Origin: Ruegeria sp. PrR005
Lineage (GTDB): Bacteria; Pseudomonadota; Alphaproteobacteria; Rhodobacterales; Rhodobacteraceae
Length of the DNA stretch: 64,000 bases
NCBI RefSeq assembly: GCF_010500245.1
Contig: NZ_JAAGOX010000001.1
Coordinates: forward strand, 62,001 to 126,000
Direction of reading: 5' to 3'
Shown here: positions 43,920-53,214 of the stretch, in pieces
Layout of the letters: every line of letters begins with the position of its first letter
Position numbering within the stretch: the stretch's first letter is position 1
Program-made: the position numbers and the translations under genes
The notes under the pieces: model-generated
What the model was told of the DNA's origin: nothing
What the model saw: only the letters and a program-made list of their open reading frames with translations
Database searches by the model: none

Positions 43920-44444
43920 TCAGCCCAGAACGCCGATGGACAGATTCTGATACATGCCCCAGAGCGAGGTAAAAAAGATCGCCAACATGCCGATGATCTG
44001 GGTGTAGAGCCGACAGCGTCCAAGCGCACGCGCCAGCATTTCTCCCTGGAGTGTCTCGGCCCGGATACGCCGCGCCGTCACCAGATTCAGCAGAGCCACC
44101 CATGTCAATGGAAACGCCAGCAGAAACACCGCCTGGGCAAATTCGATACCATAGGCAAATCCGGCCGTCGCCAGACCCGACAGGATGAAACACGAAAAGG
44201 CAAACAACCAAATGCCTGAAACTTCAACGATATAGAGCATCCTGTTCACATTGACGCGTGCGATGTCGTTCAGATCCTCTTCTGCCTGTCCTCCGACCCG
44301 CCGGGCACGGGTCACCATGTCGTACGGCACTCCCAGAACCCAATGGCTGGCCGTCGACCAGACCACCGCCAGAGCGATCCAGAACCAGAGGTTGGAAAAG
44401 CTCCGCATGTCGATGAGTTCGAAGATAGACGCATACCAATCCAA
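43920..44444 (-). CDS. Conserved membrane protein, about 4 TM segments
   Basis: A 174-residue integral membrane protein with segments near LWFWIALAVVWSTASHWVLG, SGIWLFAFSCFILSGLATAGFAY, FAQAVFLLAFPLTWVALLNL and IIGMLAIFFTSLWGMY. The family seems common in Rhodobacteraceae; no function is established that I can support. It is 21 bases upstream of mfd on the same strand and divergent from hemB across a 122-base gap. Confidence 0.8.
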   Translation of the reverse strand: MDWYASIFELIDMRSFSNLWFWIALAVVWSTASHWVLGVPYDMVTRARRVGGQAEEDLNDIARVNVNRMLYIVEVSGIWLFAFSCFILSGLATAGFAYGIEFAQAVFLLAFPLTWVALLNLVTARRIRAETLQGEMLARALGRCRLYTQIIGMLAIFFTSLWGMYQNLSIGVLG

Positions 44445-44566
44445 CCGTGCTGCCCCTCTGCTCGCCGTGTTTGCGGCCTTCTATCCTCAATACGCGGCCT
44501 TTGGTACCCTTGTGACCGGACCAAATCCATGCCACCCAATGCCCGAATGTGCAAGGAGAGCGCAGC

Positions 44567-45565
44567 ATGAAGCCTACTATCGCCCCGTTTCCCGCCACGC
44601 GGTTCCGCCGTGCACGCAGTTCTTCCGCCGTTCGCGCGCTGGTGCGGGAACACACGCTGACGGTGGATGACCTGATCTGGCCGGTTTTCGTGCGCGATGG
44701 TGAGGGGATCGAGGAACCCGTCAGCTCGATGCCGGGCGTGGTGCGCCGGTCGGTCGACCTGATCGCCAAGGCCGCGGTCGAGGCGCAGGCGCTGGGCATT
44801 CCAGCGATCTGCCTGTTCCCCTATACCGACGCCGCGCTGAAAACCGAAGACTGCGCCGAGGCCTGGAGCCCCGACAACCTGTCGAACCGCGCCATTCGCG
44901 CCATCAAGGCCGCCGCCCCTGACATCGCGGTGATGACCGATGTGGCGCTCGACCCCTATAATATCAACGGCCATGACGGTTACGTGGTGGATGGCGAGAT
45001 CATCAATGACGAGACGGTCGAGGCGTTGGTCAAGATGACGCTGGCGCAGGCCGAGGCAGGCGCCGACATCATCGGCCCCAGTGACATGATGGACGGGCGC
45101 ATCGGCGCTATGCGCCGGGCGCTCGAGGCGGCAGGCCACCGCAATGTGATGATCCTGAGTTATGCCGCGAAATATGCCAGCGCGTTTTACGGGCCGTTCC
45201 GCGATGCTGTCGGCGCATCGGGCGCGCTGACCGGTGACAAGAAGACCTATCAGATGGACCCGGGCAACACGAACGAGGCGCTGCGCCTGATCGAACGGGA
45301 TTTGACCGAAGGTGCGGACATGGTGATGATCAAGCCGGGCATGCCCTATCTCGACATCTGCCGCCGGGTCAAGGACACGTTCGGCGCCCCGACCTATGCC
45401 TATCAGGTGTCCGGCGAATACGCGATGATCCAGGCCGCCGCCCAGAACGGATGGGTCGATGGGGAAAAGGTGATGCTGGAAAGCCTGCTGGCGTTCAAGC
45501 GCGCCGGATGCGACGGCATCCTGACCTACTTTGCGCCCCAGGTTGCCCGTATTCTGAACGGCTGA
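44567..45565 (+). CDS. hemB: Delta-aminolevulinic acid dehydratase (porphobilinogen synthase)
   Basis: A 332-residue enzyme that condenses two 5-aminolevulinate molecules to porphobilinogen in the heme and chlorophyll route. The two Schiff-base lysines are in SYAAKYASAFYGPF and MVMIKPGMPYLD. The metal site reads DVALDPYNINGHDG, with Ala and Asp where zinc enzymes have cysteines, so it is the magnesium/potassium type. ATG 44567 follows AAGGAGAG. A hairpin with a T-run lies downstream. Confidence 0.97.
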   Translation: MKPTIAPFPATRFRRARSSSAVRALVREHTLTVDDLIWPVFVRDGEGIEEPVSSMPGVVRRSVDLIAKAAVEAQALGIPAICLFPYTDAALKTEDCAEAWSPDNLSNRAIRAIKAAAPDIAVMTDVALDPYNINGHDGYVVDGEIINDETVEALVKMTLAQAEAGADIIGPSDMMDGRIGAMRRALEAAGHRNVMILSYAAKYASAFYGPFRDAVGASGALTGDKKTYQMDPGNTNEALRLIERDLTEGADMVMIKPGMPYLDICRRVKDTFGAPTYAYQVSGEYAMIQAAAQNGWVDGEKVMLESLLAFKRAGCDGILTYFAPQVARILNG

Positions 45566-45650
45566 TCCTGTTTTCAGGGCGAGAACTCGCCGAACCGCGA
45601 CAGTTCGGTCGTGACAGGACCTTGTGAACGGCGTATTGTCTCCGCCAAGA

Positions 45651-45670
45651 CCGGGAAAACCCGGCTTTTT
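45651..45670 (+). terminator. Terminator after hemB
   Basis: CCGGG-AAAA-CCCGG followed by CTTTTT lies 86 bases after the hemB stop. A further imperfect hairpin, CCGAAC...GTTCGG, lies at about 45590-45608. Confidence 0.55.
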
Positions 45671-45697
45671 CAGGCAACTCTACGAAAGACGAGAGAA

Positions 45698-46270
45698 ATG
45701 AGCAGCACCCTTATTCCCCGGCCCACCCGTCGTGGCCTTCTTCTTGGCATGGCCGGTCTGACAGTGACCGCAGCTTGCGGAAATGGCGTCGGAAACTCCA
45801 ACGCGGCGCAGATCGACGCGCGTGTCATCGCGACGCTGAACGAGATGTACAGCGAGTTCCCGAACACGGTGGAAATCTCGCAAAAGGCCGCTGGCATGCT
45901 GGTGATGCCGCTCCTGACCGAGGCCGGTTTCGTCTTTGGCGGCGGTTACGGGCGCGGCGCGCTGCGGATCGACGGTGTGACGGTCGATTACTACTCGGCG
46001 GTAAAAGGCAGCGCCGGGTTCCAGGTGGGTGCCCAGCAATATGCGCATGTGCTGTTCTTTATGACCCAGGACGCGCTCAGCGAATTCCGCCGGTCCAGCG
46101 GCTGGGCCGCAGGTGCCGATCTGGAATATGTGGTCAGCGATCAGGGCGACTCTCTGGCGGCCGACACGAACACCCTGCGCTCTCCGGTGCTGGCGGCGGT
46201 CTTTGGCCGCGCCGGTCTGCGGGTGGGGGCAACACTGGAAGGCACCAAGTATACCCGTATCATTCCCTGA
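45698..46270 (+). CDS. YSC84/SYLF-type lipid-binding protein with Tat-like signal
   Basis: A 190-residue exported protein. The N-terminus (RPTRRGLLLGMAGLTVTAACGN) combines a twin-arginine-like start with a possible lipid-attachment cysteine; the lipobox VTAAC is not canonical. The body has the SYLF pattern: KAAGMLVMPLLTEAGFVFGGGYGRGALR, VDYYSAVKGSAGFQVGAQ and GLRVGATLEGTKYTRI. SYLF domains bind phosphoinositides in eukaryotes; bacterial members are little studied. ATG 45698 follows GAGAG. Confidence 0.85.
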   Translation: MSSTLIPRPTRRGLLLGMAGLTVTAACGNGVGNSNAAQIDARVIATLNEMYSEFPNTVEISQKAAGMLVMPLLTEAGFVFGGGYGRGALRIDGVTVDYYSAVKGSAGFQVGAQQYAHVLFFMTQDALSEFRRSSGWAAGADLEYVVSDQGDSLAADTNTLRSPVLAAVFGRAGLRVGATLEGTKYTRIIP

Positions 46271-46407
46271 CCGAGACAGCGCCGGCCACGACCTGTGATC
46301 GGCGCTGCCTGGGATCGCGGATCCGAACCGGATGTGCTCTTTTGTTCCGGCACTCAATGTCTTAGTGTCAAATCATCATCCGCAAACCAAAACCTTTCGG
46401 GTCACGC

Positions 46408-48873
46408 ATGGGACTGATCTTTCGCTGGCTTCTGCGACTTGCCGCAGGTCTTGTCATTCTGGTGGTCGCGACCAATGCCCTGGTCTATTACCTCGCCAGC
46501 CAGTCGCTGCCCGAGTACAACCAGACGCTGGAGGTCGATGGCGTCACCGCACCTGTCGAAATCGTGCGCGACAACAACAACGTTCCGCATATCTTTGCGG
46601 CATCCGACCCTGACGTGTTCTTTGGCCTGGGTTACGTGCACGCCCAGGACCGGCTGTGGCAGATGACCATGTTACGCCGGACGGTTCAGGGGCGGTTGTC
46701 CGAGGTTTTCGGCCAGAGAACCGTGTCGATCGACCGGCTGATGCGGCGGCTCGACCTCTATCGTCTGGCGCAGCAATCTGTCGGGGCGCAGGATGCGTAT
46801 ACCACCGCCGCGCTCAGGGCCTATGCCGCTGGTGTGAACGCGCGGCTTGCGGAAATCAACGACAAGGCGCTTGGCCGTGGCGCGCCCGAAATGTTCCTGT
46901 TCAACGCCCCCGTCGCCCCTTGGCAACCGGCCGACAGTATCGCGATCCTCAAGCTGATGGGCCTGCAACTGTCCGGACATCTCGAAGAGGAGGTACTACG
47001 CGCGCGAACCTCTCTCATGCTGGACGATCAAGCCCGTCTGGCCGATATCCTGCCGGATGCACCGGGTGCAGGGGTGGCAGCGCTGCCGGAATATGCCGCG
47101 ATGTTTCCCGGCCTGCCACGCTATGCCGCGGGACAAAAAGAGGCTGATAACCCACTGTCGCCACTGCCAAAACGCGGTCTGGCCGGGGCGTCCAATGCCT
47201 GGGCTGCGGCTCCGTCGCGCTCTGCCAGCGGCGGAACCTTGCTTGCCAATGATCCGCATCTGGGGTTCTCGGCCCCCTCCACCTGGTATCTGGCCCGGCT
47301 GGAACTGGCCAAGGGGGGTGTGATCGGCGGTACGATCCCCGGAATGCCATCCGTGCTTTTGGGCCGCAGCGAGCGTCTGGGCTGGGGGCTGACCTCGTCC
47401 TACATGGACGATCAGGACCTGTTCATTGAAAAGCTGAACCCCGACAACCCCGAAGAGTACCTGACCCCGGACGGGTACAAGGCGTTCGAAACCCGTCCCT
47501 CGATCATCGAGATCAAGGATGCCACCCCGATCACCTTGACCCTGCGCTGGACCGAGAATGGGCCGGTCCTGCCCGGAACGGTATATGACCTGGAAACCAT
47601 CACGCCGCCCGGACATGTGGTGTCGCTGGGATGGACCATTCTCGATCCTCAGGACAGTTCGATCTCGGCGGCGATGGCGCTGATGAGCGCCGGCTCGGTG
47701 ACCGAGGCGATCAAGGCCAGCGAAAACTATGTCGGCCCCTCGCAGAACCTGACGCTGGCCGACCGGGAAACCGTCGCGATGAAGATGGTCGGAGCGGTGC
47801 CACGCCGGGATGCCGCGCATCAAAGCCAGGGCCGCCTGCCCTCGCAAGGCTGGCGCATCGAGAACCGCTGGCAGGGCCGGATGCCCTATGCCTCCAACCC
47901 TGAATTCCTGTCCCCGGTCGGCGGCCTGCTCGGCAATACCAACAACAAGCTGCTGGAACGGCCGTTTCCCAACCACATCTCCTTTGTCTGGGGTGACACC
48001 CAGCGCGTGACCCGCTGGCAGAGACTGATGCAATCGCGCGAGGTACACACCCGCGACAGCTTCATCGAAGCGCAGCTCGACCCGGTCAGCCCGACCGCCC
48101 GTACCCTGTTGCCGCTGATCGGCGCAGATCTGTGGTTCACCGGAGAGGCCGCCCCCGAGGGCACACCCGAACGCCAGCGCCAGATCGCGCTGGCCCTTCT
48201 GGCGGAATGGAACGGCGAGATGAACGAACATCTTCCCGAACCCCTGATCTATGCCGCCTGGGTGCGCGCTTTGCAGAAACGCCTGATCACCGACGAGTTG
48301 GGACCGCTCGCCAGCGAATTCAAACATGTCGAACCCTTGTTCATCGAACGGGTTTTCAAAGATGTCGACGGCGCCTCGGCCTGGTGCGATATCCGGCAAA
48401 GCGCACCACAGGAAGACTGCACCGAAATTGCCCGGCTTGCGCTGGACGATGCCCTGGTCTGGATTGCCGAGCGCTATGGCACCGCCCTGGAGTCGCTGCG
48501 CTGGGGCGACGCGCATCAGGCAACCCACGACCATCCTGTACTAGGCGAGGTGCCGGTGCTGCGCTATTTCGTGAACATCCGCCAATCCACCAGCGGCGGC
48601 GACAACACGCTGCAACGGGGCCGCACCTCGGGCGAGGATCCGGACCCGTTCCAGAACGTGCACGGCGCGGCCTATCGCGGGGTCTATGACTTTGCCGACC
48701 CGGACAGTTCCGTATTCGTGATCTCGACCGGCCAATCGGGCCATTTCCTGTCGCGCTATTATGACGATCAGGCCCAGCTCTGGCGCCGGGGCGAATACAT
48801 CCCGATGTCGCTGGATACCGAGCTGGCACGGGCAGCCGCCGTCGGCATCACGCAACTGGTCCCGGAACCCTAA
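46408..48873 (+). CDS. Penicillin-acylase-family Ntn hydrolase
   Basis: An 821-residue amidohydrolase of the PvdQ/QuiP/penicillin acylase superfamily. An N-terminal hydrophobic segment (LLRLAAGLVILVVATNALVYYLAS) anchors or exports it. The proenzyme would self-cleave before Ser262 (LAGASNAWA), which becomes the nucleophile of the beta chain. Family segments follow: LLANDPHLGFSAPSTWYLARLE and GMPSVLLGRSERLGWG. Candidate substrates include acyl-homoserine lactones or other amides; the sequence does not decide. The next gene starts right at its stop codon. Confidence 0.88.
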   Translation: MGLIFRWLLRLAAGLVILVVATNALVYYLASQSLPEYNQTLEVDGVTAPVEIVRDNNNVPHIFAASDPDVFFGLGYVHAQDRLWQMTMLRRTVQGRLSEVFGQRTVSIDRLMRRLDLYRLAQQSVGAQDAYTTAALRAYAAGVNARLAEINDKALGRGAPEMFLFNAPVAPWQPADSIAILKLMGLQLSGHLEEEVLRARTSLMLDDQARLADILPDAPGAGVAALPEYAAMFPGLPRYAAGQKEADNPLSPLPKRGLAGASNAWAAAPSRSASGGTLLANDPHLGFSAPSTWYLARLELAKGGVIGGTIPGMPSVLLGRSERLGWGLTSSYMDDQDLFIEKLNPDNPEEYLTPDGYKAFETRPSIIEIKDATPITLTLRWTENGPVLPGTVYDLETITPPGHVVSLGWTILDPQDSSISAAMALMSAGSVTEAIKASENYVGPSQNLTLADRETVAMKMVGAVPRRDAAHQSQGRLPSQGWRIENRWQGRMPYASNPEFLSPVGGLLGNTNNKLLERPFPNHISFVWGDTQRVTRWQRLMQSREVHTRDSFIEAQLDPVSPTARTLLPLIGADLWFTGEAAPEGTPERQRQIALALLAEWNGEMNEHLPEPLIYAAWVRALQKRLITDELGPLASEFKHVEPLFIERVFKDVDGASAWCDIRQSAPQEDCTEIARLALDDALVWIAERYGTALESLRWGDAHQATHDHPVLGEVPVLRYFVNIRQSTSGGDNTLQRGRTSGEDPDPFQNVHGAAYRGVYDFADPDSSVFVISTGQSGHFLSRYYDDQAQLWRRGEYIPMSLDTELARAAAVGITQLVPEP

Positions 48874-50034
48874 ATGCAGGGGTACGCTCCAGCTCTGATC
48901 GCGCTTGGGGTGCTGTTTCTCGTCGGGCTGGCGGCCGACGGTCTGGGTCGGCGCACCAATCTGCCCCGGGTGACGCTGCTCTTGGCCTGTGGGCTGCTCG
49001 GCGGTAGCGCCGGGTTCAACCTGATCCCGGATGGCCTGCGCGATGTCTATCCGATTGTCTCGGTCATCGCGCTCAGCATGGTGGCGTTTCTGCTGGGCGG
49101 CGAATTGTCATTCAGAACGCTCCGATCCCAAGGCCGGACCATCGTGATCATTTCACTGGCGGTCGTGTTCTGCACGTTGATCGCCGTGTCTGCCGGTTTG
49201 GCCGCAATCGGCGTTCCCTTGGCCGCGGCCTTGATGATCGGGGCGCTGGCAACCGCCACCGATCCGGCGGCAACGCTGGATGTGATCCACCAATCGGGAA
49301 CCGAAACCGAGTTCTCCCGGACCCTTAAAGGGATCGTTGCCATCGACGATGCCTGGGGCGTGATGGTGTTCGCGCTGCTGATTGTAGTCGCCCGAGCTGT
49401 CGACGGGGCCGATCCGGGGCTGCACCTGCTGACCGACGCCCTGGTCGAGATCTTTGGTTCGATGCTGCTGGGCTGCGTTATCGGCGTGCCTGCCGCCTAT
49501 CTGACCGGCCGGTTGTCGGACGGCGAACCGCTGAGGATCGAAGCGCTCGGGGTCGTTTTCCTGACCGCCGGTTGCGCTCTCTGGCTCGATCTGTCCTATC
49601 TGATCGCGGGCATGACCGCCGGCGCCGTCATCGTCAACCTTGCCCGCCACCACACGATGGCCTTTCGCGAGATCGAAAACCTCGAATGGCCCTTCATGAT
49701 CATCTTCTTCATCCTTGCGGGCGCAACGTTAGAGCCCGCGGCCTTGTGGGCCATTGGGCCGGTTGGACTTGCCTATTTCGTTCTGCGGATTCTGGGGCGC
49801 ATCGCGGGCGGGTGGCTGGGCGGTTTGCTGGCCCGCACCCCGCGCCGCCAACGCAGATGGTATGGACCGGCCTTGTTGCCGCAGGCCGGGGTGGCCATTG
49901 GCATGGCGCTTATGGCGGCCGAGTATTTCCCCGAACATGGGGACATGATCACGGCGCTTGCCATCGCTGCCACCGTTGCCTTTGAACTGATCGGGCCGAT
50001 CCTGGCGTCTTTCGCCCTGCGCAAGGCGGGTTAG
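48874..50034 (+). CDS. Cation:proton antiporter (CPA1/NhaP-like)
   Basis: A 386-residue membrane protein with about 11 helices. GALATATDPAATLDV and KGIVAIDDAWGVMVFALLIV carry the TDP and DD acidic ion-path residues of the CPA superfamily. It would exchange Na+ or K+ for H+ to set cytoplasmic pH or salt. No C-terminal TrkA domain is present. It starts on the base after the acylase stop and converges on hflX with a four-base overlap. Confidence 0.9.
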   Translation: MQGYAPALIALGVLFLVGLAADGLGRRTNLPRVTLLLACGLLGGSAGFNLIPDGLRDVYPIVSVIALSMVAFLLGGELSFRTLRSQGRTIVIISLAVVFCTLIAVSAGLAAIGVPLAAALMIGALATATDPAATLDVIHQSGTETEFSRTLKGIVAIDDAWGVMVFALLIVVARAVDGADPGLHLLTDALVEIFGSMLLGCVIGVPAAYLTGRLSDGEPLRIEALGVVFLTAGCALWLDLSYLIAGMTAGAVIVNLARHHTMAFREIENLEWPFMIIFFILAGATLEPAALWAIGPVGLAYFVLRILGRIAGGWLGGLLARTPRRQRRWYGPALLPQAGVAIGMALMAAEYFPEHGDMITALAIAATVAFELIGPILASFALRKAG

Positions 50035-51302
50035 AGCGCGCCGAACCGCGCCTCTTGCCGCGACGTCCACAGCACCTTGATCTCGAACCCGGCCTCGGTC
50101 TGTTCCTCGCTCTGCACCACGTCCTGCTCGAACAGCCAGGCCCGGCGGCGCCCATCGGAGAAGGACAGGTGCAGCGTGGTCTCGTGCCGCACCTCTTCCA
50201 ACTGCCGGGAAATGGCCGCCAACAGATCCTCCAGCCCCTCTCCCGTGATCGCCGATACAGCATAAAGACCCGGATCCCGCTCTGCCCGTATCCGGGCCGA
50301 GGCATGGCGGTCGGGATTAAGCAGGTCGATCTTGTTCCAGACCTCCAACTTCGGGCTTCCTTCGGCCACACCAAGCGAGGCGAGGATGCTTTCGACATCG
50401 CGTGCCTGCTCTTCGGTCGCGGCATGGCTGATGTCGCGAACATGCAGGATCAGATCGGCGGCAAGCACCTCTTCCAGCGTTGCGCGGAACGCAGCAACCA
50501 GTTCCGTCGGCAAATCCGAAATGAAACCCACCGTGTCGCTCAGGATCACTTCGGGCCCGTCCGGCAGCTGAACCCGCCGCATGGTCGGATCGAGCGTGGC
50601 AAACAGCATGTCCTTGGCCAGCACTTCGGCCCCGGTCATCCGATTGAACAGCGTCGATTTCCCGGCGTTTGTATAGCCCACAAGGGCGACAATGGGATAA
50701 GGCACCTTGGCGCGCGCCTTGCGGTGCAATTCGCGCGTCTTGACCACCTTGTCGAGCTGCCGACGCAGCCGCACAAGCTGTTCGTCGATCGCCCGCCTGT
50801 CCGCCTCGATCTGGGTTTCGCCGGGACCACCGACAAACCCCAGCCCGCCGCGTTGCCGCTCCAGGTGAGTCCACGCCCGCACAAGGCGCGTCCGCTGATA
50901 GCTGAGCGCGGCCATCTCGACCTGCAAGACGCCCTCGCGGGTCCGGGCCCTGTCCGAGAAGATTTCCAGGATCAGACCGGTCCGATCAAGGATCTTCACT
51001 TTCCATTCTTTTTCCAGATTGCGCTGCTGCACCGGGGACAGCGGCCCGTCGATCAGCACCAGCTCGACCTCATTGGCCTTGAAAAGCGCGCCCAGCTCTT
51101 CGACCTTGCCCGAACCGAACAGGTGACCGGGATGGGGTTTGGGCAAGCGTACAATGCCCGAGCCCGCGACCTCCAGCTCTGGCAAGGCCGCAGCCAGCGC
51201 TACAGCCTCATCCAGCGCCGGAACAGGATCCCTGCGGTCAGGGTCGGATTTCAACTCGGGATGCAGAACCCACGCGCGGGTGCCCGCACGATCTTGTTCC
51301 AT
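50031..51302 (-). CDS. hflX: GTPase HflX
   Basis: A 423-residue translation-associated GTPase that splits stalled 70S ribosomes after stress. The HflX N-domain is visible (RLPKPHPGHLFGSGKVEEL; GPGETQIEADRRAI). The G domain has P-loop GYTNAGKS, G3 DTVGFISDLP and G4 NKID. The ATG at 51302 shares its first base with the hfq stop (TGATG), a classic coupling seen in many proteobacteria. Confidence 0.96.
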   Translation of the reverse strand: MEQDRAGTRAWVLHPELKSDPDRRDPVPALDEAVALAAALPELEVAGSGIVRLPKPHPGHLFGSGKVEELGALFKANEVELVLIDGPLSPVQQRNLEKEWKVKILDRTGLILEIFSDRARTREGVLQVEMAALSYQRTRLVRAWTHLERQRGGLGFVGGPGETQIEADRRAIDEQLVRLRRQLDKVVKTRELHRKARAKVPYPIVALVGYTNAGKSTLFNRMTGAEVLAKDMLFATLDPTMRRVQLPDGPEVILSDTVGFISDLPTELVAAFRATLEEVLAADLILHVRDISHAATEEQARDVESILASLGVAEGSPKLEVWNKIDLLNPDRHASARIRAERDPGLYAVSAITGEGLEDLLAAISRQLEEVRHETTLHLSFSDGRRRAWLFEQDVVQSEEQTEAGFEIKVLWTSRQEARFGAL

Positions 51303-51541
51303 CAATTGGAGTCTTCACCTTCGTACAGGCTGATGGGCTGCGCAGGCATGATCGTCGAAATCGCGTGTTTGTACACCAGTTGCGACTGTCCGTCGCGGCG
51401 CAGCAACACGCAGAAATTATCGAACCAGGTAATGACCCCCTGCAATTTTACACCATTGATCAGGAATATCGTGACCGGGACCTTGGTTTTTCTCACGTGA
51501 TTCAGGAAGGCATCCTGAAGATTCTGTCTGTCCGAAGCCAT
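51302..51541 (-). CDS. hfq: RNA chaperone Hfq
   Basis: A 79-residue hexameric Sm-like protein that pairs small RNAs with mRNAs. Sm1 motif ([23 protein letters not shown]), the Gln-rich proximal site and Sm2 (YKHAISTI) are intact. It sits upstream of hflX and is transcribed away from trkH after a 131-base gap. Its presence gives context to the candidate small RNA near 31.5 kb. Confidence 0.98.
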   Translation of the reverse strand: MASDRQNLQDAFLNHVRKTKVPVTIFLINGVKLQGVITWFDNFCVLLRRDGQSQLVYKHAISTIMPAQPISLYEGEDSN

Positions 51542-51672
51542 TTCTTTACAATCTCGCCTTTGTTCTTGCTACTTGCCGCGCATCGGCACGCACCTAATGA
51601 TTAAGTATGAAGTCCTGTTTACGGATTTGCCAGCCGAAAAAGGCAAACATATCGGGCCGTGCTTCGGATAGG

Positions 51673-53214
51673 TCAATTCCGCCACAAGGCCGGGGTGATC
51701 AGCGCGATGATCGCCAGCGTTTCCAGTCGGCCAATTATCATCGCGGCGCTCAGGATCATCTTGGCCGCAACCGTCATCTCGATCAGGCGGATCGGCTCTT
51801 CCGATGCGATCTCGATCAGGGGTCCGGTGGTGCTCAACGTGGCGACGCTCAGCACCATGGCCTGCTCAAAGCTTGAGCCGGTCGCCGCCAGCGCGACGCA
51901 GACCGCAACCAGTGAAATCGCGAACAGCATGAAGAAGACCCAGGCGATAAAGGCCCCGTCGCGCTGAATCCGGCGGTTCTTGCCCGAGGCGGAACTGACC
52001 GACGAGGGATAGACCAACCGTTGCAACTCGCGCGTCCCGTTAAGGTAAAGCGCATAGACCCGCAGCAGCTTGACGCCTCCGGCGGTCGTGGCCACACCGC
52101 CGCCGATCACGGACAGGCCCAGCAGGATCATGCCCGGCGTTCCAAGCCCGGACCATTGCCGCGCCTCTTCCCAGTCCGCGGATTCGAACCCGGTGGTCGA
52201 CAGGAACGACAAGACCGTAAAGACCCCGCCCCACAACGCCCGCAGCGCCAACCCCAGGTTTTCGGCCGAGTTGATCTCGATCGCGCCGGACCAGTGCCGC
52301 AGGAACAGCAGCAGGGGAACGCTGACCACGATCAGCACACCGATGCGAAACTCCGGATCCTGGTCCAGCCGCGTATATCCGCGTGTCGCCGTGTCCGACG
52401 AAAACGTCAGCCGCGACAGCGAGAAGAACATGAACAGGAACAGGATCGCCTCACCCGTCAACCCGGCGGTGGATCCCGACAGGCCGCCGACCGGCGATAT
52501 CCCGGATGTCGCCATGATCGACATTGCATGGCAGACAGCAGTCAGTTCCGCCTCTCCCGACGCCAGCAACAGGATGGCAACGATCACCGTCAACCCGGCA
52601 TAGACCGGCGCCAGCGTAATGGCGATGCGGATCAGGCGGCCGCGGCTGTCTACCTTCCCGCCCTGCCCCGATCCGGCGACAATCCGGCCCGGCTGGCCCT
52701 GAGCCGTCACCTCGAACCCGCCCAGCGACAGTGGCGCCAGGATGGCCGAGGCGGCAATCCACATCACCAGCCCGCCCAGCCAGCCAACCAGGGCCCGCCA
52801 CAGATGCAAGGGTTGGCTCAGCCGCGTGGGGTCGGGAAACATCTCGGCCCCGGTGGTGGTGATCGCGCTCACCATGTCGAAATAGGTGTTCAGGAAACTG
52901 GTAGTCTTCAGCGCATCGTGAAACGGGATCGCCAGAAACAAGGGCAAGACCGCAAAGGTCGACAACAGCGCCAGCAACTGCCCCAACACCCCGTGGCGCG
53001 ACGGTCGCCCTGCCCGCGCCAGCGCCACCATGGTCACCACGATCACGCCAAGCAGCCCGGAATACAAGAACGAGCGCGAGGTCTCGTGGTCATTCAGCAC
53101 CAGCGCATAGATCGACGGGACCCACATGCTGATCGAAAACGCGCCCCAGACCAGCAGGAACAGCGGCAACCGCCGCAACAATCCCTGCTCCTCCTGTTGC
53201 TTGCGCTGAACCAT
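51673..53214 (-). CDS. trkH: Potassium uptake protein TrkH
   Basis: A 513-residue membrane channel subunit that lets K+ into the cell, gated by TrkA. Four pore repeats are expected; filter segments such as TTTGAEMFPD, MATSGISPVGG, STTGFESADW and LSTTGP are visible. The frame runs on further upstream, but the ATG at 53214 overlaps the trkA stop by one base (TGATG), which sets the start. A weak TTTGCC/GGCAAA stem lies downstream. Confidence 0.95.
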   Translation of the reverse strand: MVQRKQQEEQGLLRRLPLFLLVWGAFSISMWVPSIYALVLNDHETSRSFLYSGLLGVIVVTMVALARAGRPSRHGVLGQLLALLSTFAVLPLFLAIPFHDALKTTSFLNTYFDMVSAITTTGAEMFPDPTRLSQPLHLWRALVGWLGGLVMWIAASAILAPLSLGGFEVTAQGQPGRIVAGSGQGGKVDSRGRLIRIAITLAPVYAGLTVIVAILLLASGEAELTAVCHAMSIMATSGISPVGGLSGSTAGLTGEAILFLFMFFSLSRLTFSSDTATRGYTRLDQDPEFRIGVLIVVSVPLLLFLRHWSGAIEINSAENLGLALRALWGGVFTVLSFLSTTGFESADWEEARQWSGLGTPGMILLGLSVIGGGVATTAGGVKLLRVYALYLNGTRELQRLVYPSSVSSASGKNRRIQRDGAFIAWVFFMLFAISLVAVCVALAATGSSFEQAMVLSVATLSTTGPLIEIASEEPIRLIEMTVAAKMILSAAMIIGRLETLAIIALITPALWRN

